This document shows, one piece after another, positions 62,960 to 64,000 of a DNA stretch of 64,000 nt. Position numbers and translations under genes: made by a program. Location: positions 1 to 64,000 of the forward strand of contig JAUVXV010000015.1 in NCBI GenBank assembly GCA_030603365.1, in the 5' to 3' direction. Within the stretch, counting starts at the first letter, position 1, and each line of letters starts with the position of its first letter. The notes beneath the pieces are model-generated. The model saw only the letters and a program-made list of their open reading frames with translations. It was not told where the DNA came from and made no database searches. The stretch is from Candidatus Heimdallarchaeota archaeon (lineage in GTDB: Archaea > Asgardarchaeota > Heimdallarchaeia > Heimdallarchaeales > Heimdallarchaeaceae).

Positions 62960-64000
62960 GTTGATATATTCCAAATTATGAATAGTAGACTAAACACTTG
63001 TTTGTTAAGTATTGAAGAAAATCTAAAGTCCTTCTGGAATGATAGAGTACTTCACCAACATTATACTGATCATGGAATGAACCATAGTTTTAGAATCAAA
63101 CAGATTCTTACAAAATTGTTAGAGGAATTTCCAGATGCACTAAATGAATATGAGAAATTTATACTATTAGGAGCAGCTTTATTACACGACATAGGAATGC
63201 AATTTCCAAGTTATTCCAAAATTGAGTTAAAAGCACAATATTCACTTGAAGAATTAGAAAGAATCAGAAAGAACCATCACTTAGCTAGTTTTCAGATTAT
63301 CAAAGATTCAATATCTCCTAAAACCAATTTCTCACTTGGTTTAGAAACCTGTAAGGATTTTATAAATGAGATTGCGATTGTGTCTCGTAATCATAGAGGG
63401 ATTAAACTAAATACTATAAGCAAAAGTTCAATTGCAGGAATGCTCATTAGAAGGAGATTGTTATCAGCATTGCTACGTTTAGCAGATGAATTAGATTCCG
63501 ATTTTAGGAGGGTTAATATGGATGTACTTAACATGTATAACTTGCCTCCCTTAAGCAAGTTTCACTGGTGGTCACACCATTATGTAGAGAGTATAATGAT
63601 TGATAAAGGACACATAATCGTGTACTTTAGATTTCCAGTAAGCTTCAAACAAGATCAAAAGTGGGTTTCTATTTTTCAACAAAAAACTATAGAAAGTTTG
63701 AGAAGTACGTTTCTTGAAACTTATGACATCCTAGATGAAAACAAAATTAGACTTTATCGAGAAATAAAAATTGGAAACACTAGGTTTACATCTGAAGGAG
63801 AAGTTTTTGATATTCCTAACGACTTAAGACAATTTATTACTGAAAAGATAATTAATTCTCAAGAGAAAATCGAAAATGCTTCCAATCGTATTTCTATGGA
63901 ATTTTATTTAGATGGAATTCCATACTCAAATGAAATAAATGCAATACAATTCTTAGAAAAGATAGCAGAAAAATTGGATGGTGAAGATTATGAATCAGCT
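62957..64000 (+). CDS. HD-domain metal-dependent phosphohydrolase (partial, runs off the window)
   Basis: The first 348 codons are in the window, with no stop before 64000. HD-type residues are visible: H-x2-DHG-x2-HS at 35-44, the HD pair in LLHDIG at 77-78, His residues in KNHHLASFQII and SRNHRGIK, and an Asp in RLADELDSD near 180. Such HD proteins cut nucleotides, cyclic nucleotides or nucleic acids. It follows the STAND gene by 160 nt and shares its leader type, so the two may form a sensor-effector pair. The C-terminus is unknown. Confidence 0.8.
   Translation, partial: MVDIFQIMNSRLNTCLLSIEENLKSFWNDRVLHQHYTDHGMNHSFRIKQILTKLLEEFPDALNEYEKFILLGAALLHDIGMQFPSYSKIELKAQYSLEELERIRKNHHLASFQIIKDSISPKTNFSLGLETCKDFINEIAIVSRNHRGIKLNTISKSSIAGMLIRRRLLSALLRLADELDSDFRRVNMDVLNMYNLPPLSKFHWWSHHYVESIMIDKGHIIVYFRFPVSFKQDQKWVSIFQQKTIESLRSTFLETYDILDENKIRLYREIKIGNTRFTSEGEVFDIPNDLRQFITEKIINSQEKIENASNRISMEFYLDGIPYSNEINAIQFLEKIAEKLDGEDYESA

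Noticed and set aside
1..64000. CRISPR arrays, transposases, integrases, tRNA and rRNA genes
   Set aside because: None was recognised: there are no regularly spaced repeats, no transposase motifs and no tRNA-like GC-rich clover leaf; the only GC-rich RNA-like block is at 1-165.

Overview
The window reads as a low-GC archaeal chromosome segment, most likely from an Asgard archaeon (Promethearchaeota). The signs are an Arf-type small GTPase, a tungsten aldehyde ferredoxin oxidoreductase with a cofactor-modifying radical SAM protein, an F420-type luciferase-like oxidoreductase, many leaderless starts about 26 nt behind a TATA box, and a large set of secreted proteins with one hydrophobic C-terminal helix and a basic tail. 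The lineage is inferred; no rRNA is present to confirm it.

Layout. 1-165 is a GC-rich structured RNA candidate cut by the window edge. 0.2-3.8 kb is a tungstoenzyme group (radical SAM/SPASM, AOR, MoaD-like). 3.8-13.7 kb holds a LVIVD propeller protein, a giant TPR protein, an SDR, an M20 amidohydrolase, a patatin lipase, a membrane-anchored EEP hydrolase and a methyltransferase. 13.8-17.7 kb is an ABC exporter group with a palindromic operator pair, followed by a membrane protein, a winged-helix regulator and an elongation-factor-like protein. 17.7-32.4 kb mixes surface proteins (NosD-like, carboxypeptidase-D-like repeats, LamG), the Arf-like GTPase, a small kinase, GNAT enzymes, an Ntn amidase and a second EEP membrane protein. 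32.5-37.4 kb is a hydantoinase, PLP decarboxylase, hydantoin-racemase and class III aminotransferase cluster. 38-50 kb has a 1505-residue subtilase, a second LVIVD protein, an AprA-like flavoprotein with its ferredoxin, two GNATs and a second NosD-like protein. 50.8-52.4 kb pairs an Lrp-like regulator with a stand-alone receiver domain.

53.9-64 kb is a probable defence island and the most interesting region. It has a PHP plus ABC-type ATPase (TrlF-like), a PD-(D/E)XK-like protein, a DUF4062 protein, a 1222-residue STAND NTPase with a long helical repeat sensor, and an HD-domain protein that runs off the right edge. Three of these genes share similar ribosome-binding leaders. The DUF4062 gene ends inside the relic of a regulator whose intact relative lies at 21.5 kb, which looks like an insertion or replacement scar.

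Two within-window duplications left recognisable relics (25.5 kb and 58.7 kb). Two unrelated surface protein genes share an almost identical C-terminal anchoring module at DNA level. No CRISPR array, transposase, tRNA or rRNA was recognised.
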